64,000 nt of DNA from Candidatus Leptofilum proximum (GCA_016710325.1 JADJXK010000002.1:2046001-2110000), one strand, 5' to 3'. Counted from the stretch's first letter, positions 18,586 to 28,166 are shown. Numbers and translations: made by a program. The notes: a model not told the origin generated them from the sequence alone.

Positions 18586-19302
18586 ATGACGGAGCGACAG
18601 CCAGAAGATTCTTTTAAAAACCCAGAACTCCTTGACCCCAGACATACTTACCTCGCTTATATTTTTGACCAACCAGAACAACAAATAGAAAACATTTTTC
18701 CCTTGTTGAATCAGGCAACCGAACTTGGCTATCCTGTCCGGTATTGGTGGCTGTCGGAGGCGATGGTATTGGATACTGATGAGGTGCCCGATCGTCTGAT
18801 TGTTTGTGTCCATCATCCGACCAGGGATGAAGATGCAGGGCTGGATTTATACGAAAGCTTGCGGGAAAAGAATGTTGAGTGGGCTGAGTTAGAAGCGGCA
18901 AGCTTTGAGGAATATGTGGCCTTTGGGAAATCTGTCTTGAATCCGGCGGTCATTGACCGGGCTGATGGTCAAGCTCTTTTTCCTGAATTGCGGATGCCAT
19001 TTGCGGATTGGGTAAAAGGTGAAAATGGGTTGGAGCTGCGGCTGCGGGTGGATGAGGACATTCTTGCCACGCTCTCTGAGACAGAACGCACGCAGGTTAA
19101 TTCGATGCTGGCTTCGGTGTTGCAGATTACAACGGCCGTTGCCCAAGAAAAAGAGACGCTTTTAAAATATGGTGCAGGCATACTTAATGACCAGCTTGAA
19201 TCGGTGGCAGAATCCTTGAAACGAACAGCCAACTTTTACAAAACCCATTGGCCACATGTCATACGACGAACAATTGATGAGGATGAGCTGCCGTTTGACT
19301 GA
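18586..19302 (+). CDS. Hypothetical protein
   Basis: A 238-aa acidic soluble protein with no recognisable domain. The first half is alpha/beta, with hydrophobic strands such as DRLIVCVHHP; the second half is helical (residues 150-225, possible coiled coil). No membrane segment or signal peptide. It stands between the kinase operon and a toxin-antitoxin pair. Confidence 0.6.
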   Translation: MTERQPEDSFKNPELLDPRHTYLAYIFDQPEQQIENIFPLLNQATELGYPVRYWWLSEAMVLDTDEVPDRLIVCVHHPTRDEDAGLDLYESLREKNVEWAELEAASFEEYVAFGKSVLNPAVIDRADGQALFPELRMPFADWVKGENGLELRLRVDEDILATLSETERTQVNSMLASVLQITTAVAQEKETLLKYGAGILNDQLESVAESLKRTANFYKTHWPHVIRRTIDEDELPFD

Positions 19303-19385
19303 GGCAACATCACGACAAATCGCCAGAGTCAGGAGTTGATTTTGCCGGTAGAAAATGCTTCTTGCAAATGATATGATGTCCTCAT

Positions 19386-19679
19386 ATGAGCCGTGCCGTT
19401 CTAACAACTGAAACCCGTGAGAAATTCGACAAGCTGGCTGACTTATTGGAGAAAGCGAGTCGTCTGGCTCGTGAAATAAGTCGAGGAGAAGCGAAACCAA
19501 CCGAAATTGCAATTCCCACATTAAAACGGCCGAAACACGTTCCGAAAGACGAGGAGTGGTTTTGGTCTGAAGAATGGCAGAAAGGGGAGCGGGAAGTTAA
19601 TAAAGCTCTGGCCGATGAGGACTACGAAATATTTGAGAGTGCTGATGATCTAATCAAAGATTTGCACTCTCATCTATGA
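19386..19679 (+). CDS. Probable antitoxin of a RelE-type pair
   Basis: A 97-aa acidic protein whose C-terminus ends DEDYEIFESADDLIKDLHSHL. The pattern of a short helical N-terminus and an acidic tail immediately before a RelE-like frame fits a type II antitoxin. The downstream frame overlaps its last 26 bases. Confidence 0.5.
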   Translation: MSRAVLTTETREKFDKLADLLEKASRLAREISRGEAKPTEIAIPTLKRPKHVPKDEEWFWSEEWQKGEREVNKALADEDYEIFESADDLIKDLHSHL

Positions 19680-19929
19680 GAATAAGCCGAACAAAATCTT
19701 TCCTCAAACGTACATCAAGCTCCATCCAGCAACTCGTAAGAAGGTTGACCGCTTGCTTCGTTATATGACGGTTGACCTTGGCCATCCTGGTTTGAACACA
19801 AAGAAGATGGGCGGTACTGACATCTGGGAAGTGCGGGTAGACAGGCACAATCGAATGACGTTTTACATCGTAGACGACATCATTATCTTGCGTAAAGTTG
19901 GCCCCCATGATGTTTTGAAGAAACCTTGA
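19660..19929 (+). CDS. RelE/ParE-like toxin without a canonical start codon
   Basis: An open frame from 19654 to 19929 encodes a RelE/ParE-type sequence: KLHPATRKKVDRLLRYM, a Gly-rich KKMGGTDIWEVRVDRHNRM segment, then FYIVDDIIILRKVGPHDVLKK. The spacing matches small toxins of this superfamily. No ATG, GTG or TTG occurs before the conserved start; only ATT at 19660 or ATC at 19672 is available, otherwise ATG 19765 would give a truncated 54-aa form. A single A added after the ATG at 19676 would give MRNKPNKIF and a normal ATGA overlap, so an indel is likely. It may be a pseudogene or an assembly error. Confidence 0.55.
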   Translation: MCTLIYENKPNKIFPQTYIKLHPATRKKVDRLLRYMTVDLGHPGLNTKKMGGTDIWEVRVDRHNRMTFYIVDDIIILRKVGPHDVLKKP

Positions 19930-19981
19930 TATTGATTGCCCCGCTTCGACTTGCTACAGTGAAAGAAACAACCGCCTGCAA

Positions 19982-20659
19982 ATGTCCCTTTTGGAGAACA
20001 AAGAAAACAAACCAAATCTGGGCTCGGTCATAGCCGTGCTGTTTGGCGGGTCATGGCTGGAAATGGTTGCAGATTTGTGGAAGATTGGCAAGAAGCTGTG
20101 GCGGGGACTGGCGGACGAGGGGATGTATGAAGTGCTTGAGCATGATGTTGTGCTGGAGCTAAAAGACACCCAAGGGAAACGTGCTCTGGTGCGTAAACGG
20201 CAGAAGGTGAGGTATCTGCAAAACAACATTATTGCTTACCAGGATCAGGCGTGGGGCGACGGTCGTATCCTTGTTAACTATCACTGCACCCCAGGCTTTG
20301 AAGCAGACAGATACGAATCAGGCCGCAAAACCCAAATCCTTATTTCGCTCAGGGAAGTGAAGGAAAAAGGGGAGGAGGATGAATTTAATATCGAGTGGGA
20401 ACATTTGAATGGCTTTACCAAACCGGTTGAAGAATGGGGGAGCGAGATCAGTCACCGTACCAAAGCATTGAAATTGCAGGTGATTTTCCCCAGGCATCGA
20501 CCGCCCAAACAAGTTTTTATTGTTGAACATTTGCGCCGTCGAACAACACCGTTAAGTCCCGACAACATGCGCAAGCTGCCAAAGGGGAAGTGGGCAGCTA
20601 CATGGGAAATCGAAAAACCGCGACTGCACGAACAATATGGCTTCAAGTGGGAATGGTAA
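19982..20659 (+). CDS. Hypothetical protein
   Basis: A 225-aa soluble protein of unknown family, rich in aromatic and basic residues in its C-terminal half, with beta-strand character from about residue 55 onwards. No signal peptide; the hydrophobic patch near residues 13-30 is too weak to call a membrane segment. It follows the toxin-antitoxin pair on the same strand. Confidence 0.55.
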   Translation: MSLLENKENKPNLGSVIAVLFGGSWLEMVADLWKIGKKLWRGLADEGMYEVLEHDVVLELKDTQGKRALVRKRQKVRYLQNNIIAYQDQAWGDGRILVNYHCTPGFEADRYESGRKTQILISLREVKEKGEEDEFNIEWEHLNGFTKPVEEWGSEISHRTKALKLQVIFPRHRPPKQVFIVEHLRRRTTPLSPDNMRKLPKGKWAATWEIEKPRLHEQYGFKWEW

Positions 20660-20872
20660 ACAAAAAGACGACAGACTCCGGATGTCTGCCGTCTATCAAT
20701 CCTGCTTCTAGGTTCCAGTTCCGCCACTCATCGTGTCTCTCCTTATCGTTTGACTTTGGACGGCCGTCACACTGAATAGCTGCATTGTGAATCTACAAAG
20801 CAAAATACTTCTTGAATATGATATAGAGTTTTTGATTTTTGTCAAACGCTAGCGTTCGAGAGTGTTGTAATA

Positions 20873-21154
20873 TTACTTTTGAGGTCGGCCTGGTGTTTGT
20901 CTGCCTTCAGTAAGATAAGCATCTACTGATTCTAAGGAAATAAATAAATCACGGCCGCCGGGTTTAAATCCAGATAGTCTATTCTCGCCTATAAGACCCC
21001 GAAGTCGCTCAACAGAGAGCTTGGCAACTAGAGCAGCATCTTTGATTGAAATAAAAACCTCATTGGCTTCATCAACTATGATTGCACTTGGTTTGCACCC
21101 TCTGAGGCGTGGGTCAGAAGCAAGAGACTGGTAGAGACCCTTTTCGTCACCCAC
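20873..21154 (-). CDS. Excisionase/MerR-like helix-turn-helix protein
   Basis: A 93-aa protein with a winged-HTH of the excisionase type: ISIKDAALVAKLSVERLRGL followed by a FKPGGRDLFISLESVDAYL wing and helix. Such proteins bind DNA as recombination directionality factors or small repressors. No integrase gene is adjacent. Confidence 0.65.
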   Translation of the reverse strand: MGDEKGLYQSLASDPRLRGCKPSAIIVDEANEVFISIKDAALVAKLSVERLRGLIGENRLSGFKPGGRDLFISLESVDAYLTEGRQTPGRPQK

Positions 21155-21332
21155 GACGTTTAGCTTGTTGTGTTTACTCCTTTGTTAAGGTCTGTATCCA
21201 ACCGTTTTTTCAAGGACAGGTACGCTGTTTATTATGCAGGAAGCCGATGTTTTTGGCTAATCAATAGTCGGAAGTGATGCATAATCAGACTAGATTTTTT
21301 CGTTTTCAAGATGCTAAAATGGTATTGCCTGT

Positions 21333-21530
21333 ATGTATAGAACCCGATCACTTAAATCGGGAACCAAACCTCAAGTTGTTCCGAAAAGTGTCCTTGTGCT
21401 TCAGCGAAGAATCAAGTCAGTTCGGACAGTCATTCAATGTGCTCCTAAAATCCCTAACGTTGAGAAGCAATTTTTGATTCACCTTCTGAATCAAAGTCTC
21501 ACAGAATATGAGCGTGTTCTTGAAAAATGA
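21333..21530 (+). CDS. Small basic hypothetical protein, coupled to the next gene
   Basis: A 65-aa Lys/Arg-rich ORF whose stop overlaps the next start (ATGA at 21527-21530). The overlap and same strand suggest translational coupling; otherwise there is no evidence of function. Confidence 0.4.
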   Translation: MYRTRSLKSGTKPQVVPKSVLVLQRRIKSVRTVIQCAPKIPNVEKQFLIHLLNQSLTEYERVLEK

Positions 21531-21889
21531 TAGATATGCCAGAGCGCAAGCCGAACAAGAGGAGTGTGCCTGAATGGGCACGTAAGGAACGTCAGGGCGA
21601 TCTTGGATGGATTAGAGAAAACCTGCACGTTTTTTGGCCAGTTGCGACCCTTGCGTTCGATGAAGTGGGTAGAGGAGTAATTGTCGTAGATACAACTGAA
21701 CAGCCGGTGCCTGGTGGTGGCCATCCCTTTGCCTACTTTACTCAAGAGCAAATTGAGGATCACGACGATGAGGATACGAAACGTCTAGTTCGAGAGTACA
21801 GTCCCAAAAGGGAATTTGTCGTTTTGCTTTTAAAGGCCGAAAATCGAACGAGTACCTATCGCGTTCAAACGCGACGAAAGCACAGATGA
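21527..21889 (+). CDS. Conserved hypothetical protein, paralogue of 3482-3865
   Basis: A 120-aa protein related over most of its length to the one at 3482-3865: LGWIREN, VGRGVIVVDTTEQ, GGGHPFAYFT and EYSPKREFVV are shared or nearly shared. The conserved Gly-Gly-His-Pro could be a loop of functional weight, but no known fold is recognised. Placed after a small ORF with an ATGA overlap. Confidence 0.6.
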   Translation: MIDMPERKPNKRSVPEWARKERQGDLGWIRENLHVFWPVATLAFDEVGRGVIVVDTTEQPVPGGGHPFAYFTQEQIEDHDDEDTKRLVREYSPKREFVVLLLKAENRTSTYRVQTRRKHR

Positions 21890-21992
21890 TCAAACCTTCT
21901 ATTGGGCGTACAATCTATCTTGTGGGCACAATGAACACTAAAAAAAATCAACCAGATTGTAAATAAATAAGACTACACTTTATGATGGGGAA

Positions 21993-22141
21993 CTCCCATA
22001 TCTAAACGTTGATATTTGCTACGATTTTACCATCTCAAGAAAATCATTATTGAGAGCCAACAATTTTTTGCGTTTCTCATAAATGATTCCTCCCACAGGA
22101 AAATAATCGCCTTAATCAAAGTATCTGCTTAGATATGGGAG
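21993..22141. repeat. Nested inverted repeat (MITE-like or terminator)
   Basis: A perfect 13-bp inverted repeat (CTCCCATATCTAA at 21993-22005 and its complement at 22129-22141) encloses a second, near-perfect 14-bp pair (22042-22055 and 22075-22088), so the whole 149 bp can fold on itself. It lies in the intergenic gap between converging genes. No target duplication is evident. Confidence 0.5.
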
Positions 22142-22155
22142 ATAATTAATCTGTC

Positions 22156-25100
22156 TCATTTAAGTATCGTAGGCATATAAACTTCACAAGCAAGTTGACC
22201 GGGAACAGGTTCAAATTGTCCAAAACTATATATCGAAGTAGTGGCAGCATTTGCGACAATGAGTTGTCCAGCAGGACCAAACATTGCAAAATCCTTCAGA
22301 TGAAACAATCCACTTCTGCAGCTTTCATTAATAGCTCCACCTTCATAACCAAACCATAGAATTTTGTTCCCCGAAGATAAATAACCGGAGCTCTTATACC
22401 AGCCGAATTCTTGTCCTGCTTCGTCAACTAAACGAGCATTCCATGAGTAGGTTCCCGGCTCTCCAACATAAATTTCTATTCCCACCCACAGGATCTCAAA
22501 CTTCCCGTTACCATTGCTGTCAACCCCCAAATCGTCACTAAGGCCAGTTAATGATAGTAAGGGATGCTGCAGAGCATCGCTGCTATAATTTTGGGTTGTG
22601 TAAGCATCGGTAAGAAGATCAACTTGAACAGGGACTTCTGCCCCGGTTTGATCGACGAGCCTTAGGTCTCGAAGAGAAAAGGTTCCATTTCCGCCATTTG
22701 CCCAAATGGTAGACGCATCAAAGTCAAGTACAACACTGTATGAACCGGGCAAATATTCTGTTGCTTTACTTGCGTTTTCCACTTCTATATTTTCGGAAGT
22801 GTCATATAAAACCCCTGAAATCATGTATTCTCCAGCGACATTAACTTCTATGGGAACGTTGATCCTGATGATATTGATCAAGCTATCACCATCAGTATCA
22901 ATACCATTGTCTGAAATTCCTGCTGAGAAAAGGGCGGTTCCTGAAGCCACCTGGATTTCACTAAAGGCTACTCTTTGAAAAGAAACTCCAGTGCTGGCTG
23001 TCCCGTTTACTTCTGTACTAAGTTTATATGTGCCAAACTCCGTGCCAACAAAGGAGTTTGTGTATGTGCCATCCCCTGCAGTCGCGTCACCGTTCGAACC
23101 ATCATCATATAACGAAATAGTATTAGTTGCCTCGCTGGGTGCAATAACAGTTACCTCAACGTCTGCTCCCGTTAATGGAGCATCATCTTCACTTACCTCT
23201 GCAAATACATTGACCTCACTATTTAAAGGAACCCAACTAGTTTCTGTAGTCAATGATGTAACCACACTACTATCCTGAGTGGTTAATAAAACCCAGTTTG
23301 TTTGCCCTGATGGGAGAGCGCCGTTAGCGATTATCCTTGCCTGCCATTCTCCAGAAAGTGGAGTGTTAATAGTGTAGACGGCTAATTTTGCTGTTATAAA
23401 GTAGTCTCCGGTAGAAGAATTTGACCTATCTTCAGCGTAGTAAATGTCAGGATCTTGTGTTGTTGGTGTGATAACATTTCCATTCGGATCGACCAAGTCT
23501 AAATCTAGCTCACCATCTTGCCAGAAAAGAGCAATACTAGCGGTTGTTTGTCCATCTATGCCAATGGCCCCAGTTATTGTTGCACTTTCAGATATGGTGC
23601 CCGTGATCGAACTCAGCGCTGAATTAGCTGGAGATGTTGTGTCTAAAGCAAGAGCCTGCTCTTGTGAAGCGAAGCCAAAACTCTGCTGCTGGACCTGAAA
23701 GCTTTGAGTTGAATTTACGCCTAGCAGACTCTTTACTAAGGAGACAATATCGTCATTCTCCTCACCCGCTTTCTGCATTGCAGCTCGAACCGAATGGTGG
23801 TTTAGCTGGTAGCCCTTTATATGCTGTGAGTTAGCATTGTTATGTCCTGGTATACCAGACCATTCTGTACTTGGAACCGTAACTAAATAATCATTATGAC
23901 CATTGTATTTTCCGAAGTACAAAAGAAAATTCCAGACCCAATAAGCTGAAGCTCGTTGGGACGATTCAGGAACTGCATTAATTTGCCAGAAAGGTAGACT
24001 TTCAAAGGGAAAGGAACCTTGACCTGCTCTAACTCCAACAGAGTAATATTGAACGTGTTCATTCGCTGGGTGATTAGGATTAAAAGTATGATCCATATAT
24101 TCTTCTGACACATTGTTTAACGCAGGTGTATCTTTGTATCCAATCCAACCCAAAGCAAAAGCGGGTAACTTCGTGCCTAAATCGGCCAGGTACGAACCAT
24201 GGTGAGGTGACGCTAGGGTGATGAGAACTGCAATATCGTCATCATCATTTAGAGAGCTATTTGAAACATACCCTCTAGAGTCTAGCCCTCCCTTACTATG
24301 GCCAACTAGGTTTATCCGTTCAACACCGTACCGGTCTTTAAGGTCTTGTACTATTGATTCTAGGCGTTTGGCATTTTCTGCAATTGAGTCCTCACCCCAT
24401 AGAAAGTTTTCGGTTATAGCTGTCAAAAAACCTGCTGAGGATATTTTTCCTCTAAAGTTAAAGAAGTATTCACCATCGTAGGCGTCCCAATATGTACATC
24501 CTCCTGATAAGTTGGTGGAGTTGCACGGTTCGCTGCTATCAGGGCTTCCCCCCTTACCGTGTACAAATAGAATTGGACGAGCTGCTTCAAAAGATAAATT
24601 TGCCCAATCTACTTCGACTGCCCAATATTCATCATCAGAGTTTGCAGTATCGATGTCAATTCTTATTTCATTCAGGACAGGCGTAGGTGGTGAAGAACAC
24701 TCAGAGAGGTATTGTTGGCCTCCTATTTCACCATACTCACGGCAAGTGGGAATTGCAAACTTGAGATAGCGCACATCAATGTCAAAGCTTGTAACACTCC
24801 AGGTGTCATTTGCACCGGATAAATTACCAATATAGTTTCCATTCACGTAGACCCTATCTATCTCACGAGCAATCTCTGTTCCTGAATAATCTTCATCCAC
24901 ATCCCAAACGACTAATTGCAATTGGACTTTTTCAGAAATAATCCCATTATCAATCAGCTGTTGAGGGTTTAACAAGTAGCCTTGACCATCTGTTCTACCG
25001 ACGACCCTGCCAACTTCAACCGTGAATTCGATAGGGCCATCGCTACGAAAAAGATATTGGTCCATGAATGGGCCAGTGTCTGTCAAGAACAAAGTATCAT

Positions 25101-25335
25101 TGGATTCAGGCAATGCGTACGGACTACTGCCAACATGAAGAGGTGATTGAATTGAACTAACGCTTTCTTGCGCAGGTGCATTTCCATAAGCTGGTTCATG
25201 TGAATCGCCAATATTGCTATGGTTATCTAGAGAGCGATCCGGGATAGATTGCGCCCATGATGTTGACCATGAAATCAGTAATGATGCAACAAACATTAAC
25301 GCAAAAACTATTACATTTTTACTTCTAGTATTCAT
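22156..25335 (-). CDS. Large secreted lipase/esterase-like protein
   Basis: A 1059-aa exported protein with a signal peptide at residues 1-29 (cleavage after SWAQS or similar). Residues 250-540 form an alpha/beta hydrolase: oxyanion-side motif PILFVHGKGG at about 254-263, nucleophile elbow INLVGHSKGG with S347, and a candidate catalytic His in the NHHSVRAAM segment. The fold resembles PGAP1/triacylglycerol-lipase-type enzymes. The remaining 500 residues are beta-rich domains of the kind used for surface or polymer binding, including an Asp/Asn-rich GDATAGDGTYTNSF loop. The protein ends CEVYMPTILK, echoing the protease at 139-2502. Likely an extracellular lipid or ester hydrolase; substrate unknown. 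Confidence 0.8.
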   Translation of the reverse strand: MNTRSKNVIVFALMFVASLLISWSTSWAQSIPDRSLDNHSNIGDSHEPAYGNAPAQESVSSIQSPLHVGSSPYALPESNDTLFLTDTGPFMDQYLFRSDGPIEFTVEVGRVVGRTDGQGYLLNPQQLIDNGIISEKVQLQLVVWDVDEDYSGTEIAREIDRVYVNGNYIGNLSGANDTWSVTSFDIDVRYLKFAIPTCREYGEIGGQQYLSECSSPPTPVLNEIRIDIDTANSDDEYWAVEVDWANLSFEAARPILFVHGKGGSPDSSEPCNSTNLSGGCTYWDAYDGEYFFNFRGKISSAGFLTAITENFLWGEDSIAENAKRLESIVQDLKDRYGVERINLVGHSKGGLDSRGYVSNSSLNDDDDIAVLITLASPHHGSYLADLGTKLPAFALGWIGYKDTPALNNVSEEYMDHTFNPNHPANEHVQYYSVGVRAGQGSFPFESLPFWQINAVPESSQRASAYWVWNFLLYFGKYNGHNDYLVTVPSTEWSGIPGHNNANSQHIKGYQLNHHSVRAAMQKAGEENDDIVSLVKSLLGVNSTQSFQVQQQSFGFASQEQALALDTTSPANSALSSITGTISESATITGAIGIDGQTTASIALFWQDGELDLDLVDPNGNVITPTTQDPDIYYAEDRSNSSTGDYFITAKLAVYTINTPLSGEWQARIIANGALPSGQTNWVLLTTQDSSVVTSLTTETSWVPLNSEVNVFAEVSEDDAPLTGADVEVTVIAPSEATNTISLYDDGSNGDATAGDGTYTNSFVGTEFGTYKLSTEVNGTASTGVSFQRVAFSEIQVASGTALFSAGISDNGIDTDGDSLINIIRINVPIEVNVAGEYMISGVLYDTSENIEVENASKATEYLPGSYSVVLDFDASTIWANGGNGTFSLRDLRLVDQTGAEVPVQVDLLTDAYTTQNYSSDALQHPLLSLTGLSDDLGVDSNGNGKFEILWVGIEIYVGEPGTYSWNARLVDEAGQEFGWYKSSGYLSSGNKILWFGYEGGAINESCRSGLFHLKDFAMFGPAGQLIVANAATTSIYSFGQFEPVPGQLACEVYMPTILK

Positions 25336-25376
25336 GATTTTCCTCCATTTTGAATGTTAAGGCACGAGTACTTCTA

Positions 25377-26099
25377 TTACTGAGTTACGCTATATGGTGG
25401 GGTTATAGGTTTATTGCTACTTAACGGATCATGCAAGTAAACTCTGACTGTCTTTTCATCATGATCAAAGATATATATTGTTTGATTACTAAAGTAACCG
25501 TAGTTGCCAAATCCACTATATAGTTCTTCTCCAGAGGAGTTTAATAAGTTAGGCATTAAATTGGCTAAGGGGTCAGAACCATCTGCCACTAGTTGTTCCA
25601 GTCCGCCATGCCTGTTAATTTGAAGTATTCCTGTCGAGTAATTATCTTGACTAGCAACCCTATATTGTATTTGATTGTTTACCCACGCTATATTCATGGA
25701 TAACTCTTTATTTTGTTGGTCAGATGGTATATCAACCTCGGCTAGACAATCTTCCTCAGAGCCCTGAGCATTGTTTATACACACAGAAATAACTTGTTTC
25801 TCTATTATGGTTTGTTTCGAGTCTTCACCTATGAACAGACTGAATCGAGGACTCACTTGCGTATATTCAAGATATATTCTGAGATACGCTACTTCCTTTC
25901 CATCAGGGGACCAAGTTACTGCTCCGTATCTGGTTTCTGTATGTTTTTCATACTTAGGGCCACAGCTAGATATAAGAACCGCCAAAGCTAAACAAGCCAT
26001 TACAACGAACAGCTTCTTTTTTCTAGATGACCGAACTTTTTGGCTAATCATTTGGAATATTTTATTGGCCACGAGAATTATTGAAATTATCGAGAGCAA
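25377..26099 (-). CDS. Lipoprotein with WD40-like propeller start
   Basis: A 240-aa protein with a lipobox-like LISSC after a hydrophobic stretch (residues 30-46), so probably a lipoprotein; a shorter start at one of the internal Met codons would give a more typical signal length. The mature part opens with AVTWSPDGKEVAYLR, typical of TolB/WD40-like beta-propellers, but the protein is too short for a full propeller. It is 41 bp downstream of the lipase gene's start on the same strand and is not obviously co-regulated with it. Confidence 0.6.
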   Translation of the reverse strand: MLSIISIILVANKIFQMISQKVRSSRKKKLFVVMACLALAVLISSCGPKYEKHTETRYGAVTWSPDGKEVAYLRIYLEYTQVSPRFSLFIGEDSKQTIIEKQVISVCINNAQGSEEDCLAEVDIPSDQQNKELSMNIAWVNNQIQYRVASQDNYSTGILQINRHGGLEQLVADGSDPLANLMPNLLNSSGEELYSGFGNYGYFSNQTIYIFDHDEKTVRVYLHDPLSSNKPITPPYSVTQ

Positions 26100-26520
26100 G
26101 GAATAATAAACGCCAAATTATCCCAACCACGCTAACTAAGACACACCATCAGTATACACGAAAACTGCTTTTCATTACCTTAAAATATTCATCTACGCAA
26201 GGAAAATTTAACTTGCCCTCGCCTGAACTAATATCTGCAGAAGGTGAGGTTTAGCTAGGCAGGATTGTAGTTCAATATGTAATCAGTTTTGCACAGTTCA
26301 AGCTAACACTATTGTAATTTAGAGACTGGCCAGAATATGCAAATTAAGTATATGAGACCTCGTCCAAAGTTACCTATCCAAAAAACGCACGTTTTTTGGA
26401 CACGCGGATATCTCCCTCCTCGCATATGAGCCAGGCTCTTCCCATTTTCCATAAACCCATCCTGTAATCAAAGTCCAGTTACCCCTTGAAAAATCGAGTT
26501 AATTTACGCTATCATGTGCT
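26100..26520. other. Intergenic region with a perfect palindrome
   Basis: About 420 bp with no gene. It contains a perfect 11-bp-stem palindrome at 26377-26400 (TCCAAAAAACG, CA, CGTTTTTTGGA) roughly 120 bp before the recombinase gene. This could be a recombination site or a terminator. Confidence 0.45.
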
Positions 26521-27069
26521 ATGAAAGTAGGGTATGCACGCGTTTCAACCCACGAACAAAATTTGTCGTTGCAAATCGACGAGTTAAAGAAATCTGGATG
26601 CACAAAAATATTCACCGACAAAATAAGTGGTTCTAAAGTAGAGCGGCCTGGCATTCAAAAGGCCCTCGATTTTTTGCGCGAAGGGGACAGCTTGGTTGTA
26701 TGGAGACTTGACCGTCTCGGCCGATCCCTAAAGCATCTCATTGAAGTTATCACTCTCCTTGAAGAACGAAAGATTGGATTCAGCAGTCTTCAAGAATCAA
26801 TTGATACGACAACCAGTGGAGGAAAGTTGATATTCCACATCTTCGGCGCACTTGCAGAATTCGAGCGTAATTTAATTCGTGAACGAACAAAAGCTGGATT
26901 GGCAGCAGCACGAGCAAGGGGCAGAAAAGGTGGGCGACCGAGAGTGTTTGATGACAAGAAAATCAAGTTGGCGAGAAACCTATATGATTCACAGAAACAT
27001 CCGATAAGCGAAATCTGTGAGACGTTAGAGGTCTCGAAATCCACACTATATAACTACTTAAAGGACTAA
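26521..27069 (+). CDS. Serine recombinase (resolvase/invertase family)
   Basis: A 182-aa small serine recombinase. The N-terminus KVGYARVSTHEQN holds the catalytic Ser (residue 9), with conserved Arg residues in VVWRLDRLGRS and EFERNLIRERT. The C-terminal 40 residues form a HTH DNA-binding domain (ISEICETLEVSKSTLYNYL). It is the right size for a Tn3-type resolvase or Pin-like invertase. It opens the defence island and could act on the palindrome upstream or on a transposon; no partner site is certain. Confidence 0.9.
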   Translation: MKVGYARVSTHEQNLSLQIDELKKSGCTKIFTDKISGSKVERPGIQKALDFLREGDSLVVWRLDRLGRSLKHLIEVITLLEERKIGFSSLQESIDTTTSGGKLIFHIFGALAEFERNLIRERTKAGLAAARARGRKGGRPRVFDDKKIKLARNLYDSQKHPISEICETLEVSKSTLYNYLKD

Positions 27070-27329
27070 ATGTCGTCCTATTTCCATTATTTGTGAATCA
27101 AGATCGGTTGATCCAATTGTGAACACCATCAACTCGAAGGATTAACATACCCAACTCAATAAACTACGTTTAACAACTAATAATTGCCTTAAAAAACCAT
27201 AGCCAAAGCTTCAGCAAGTATGGCAAATGATTGATTTTTAGAAGGGTCACACTTTATCAATTGCAGGCGTTCTTTTTATCCAACTAATTCGTAGCCAAAG
27301 AGCGACCGCATTACAATGGACGACCTATT

Positions 27330-28166
27330 ATGACTATAAGCAACTTTTTTACTTCAACTTGTCAAGACAAAGAAACACATAATTGGATTCTCAATGCGCA
27401 TAATACTGCGAATGGGGATATTGATAGGTTGGCTAAAATATTGGCAGTTGAAATTGTTAAATTTCGTTGTAGAAGGTGTCCTCAACATTTTAACTCATGG
27501 AAAAATAAAGCCGAGAATGACATTCCCCTGAGCGAAGCTTCCAAATCCGCCCTTCGGGCATTTCTTGTTCCTACATTTGGGGATCCTGACGAAGGAAATG
27601 ACCCTAATATTGATCATCTTGAAGGATTTGTTGGAGAGTGGCTTTGGTATTTTATTTGCACAGAAAATCCTATAGATACCATAATCCACAAAGTTCCACC
27701 GGGTTTTAAGTCAACAGATCCAGGTGGTGATGCGTTATTAATACATCGACTTTTAAACGATGAATTACTTTTTCGTCTTTGGGAGATGAAGAAGTTTGCG
27801 CCACGAAAGGACGAAAGCGGACAGCAAATTGACGCGACAGTGAACAGGGCTTATTCTCAACTTAACTCTAAAGCTTTAGAATACTTGGCTCGAATTACTG
27901 CAACAGAACAAGAATTAAATGATCCTGAAGTAGAAGAATTTGTTGGAAAACTTGTAGAATTATGGATAGATGCTAGCCCACAGGCTGCTGCCGGTGTATC
28001 AATCGCTACTTCATCAGAACATACGTCACAGAGTTGTTTTGATAATTTCGGACTCCAGTTTCCAAGACTCACTAATCCAAATCGTTTGTTAGGCATGCTT
28101 ACAGGCATTGAAGATTTTTCTAAATTTGCAGTTTTAGTCAAAGAATATGTATGGAAAGGTCTCTAA
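27330..28166 (+). CDS. hamA: HamA-like PD-(D/E)XK nuclease of a Hachiman-type system
   Basis: A 278-aa protein with a DUF1837/HamA-like core. The nuclease signature reads VGEWLWY (E103), STDPGGDALLIH (D134) and FRLWEMKKF (E152, K154), the E-x-K pair characteristic of PD-(D/E)XK nucleases and in the same position as the catalytic residues of described HamA proteins. Its stop overlaps the helicase start by 16 bp. In Hachiman, HamA is a DNA-degrading effector held in check by the helicase HamB; that role is inferred here from order and motifs. Confidence 0.6.
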   Translation: MTISNFFTSTCQDKETHNWILNAHNTANGDIDRLAKILAVEIVKFRCRRCPQHFNSWKNKAENDIPLSEASKSALRAFLVPTFGDPDEGNDPNIDHLEGFVGEWLWYFICTENPIDTIIHKVPPGFKSTDPGGDALLIHRLLNDELLFRLWEMKKFAPRKDESGQQIDATVNRAYSQLNSKALEYLARITATEQELNDPEVEEFVGKLVELWIDASPQAAAGVSIATSSEHTSQSCFDNFGLQFPRLTNPNRLLGMLTGIEDFSKFAVLVKEYVWKGL

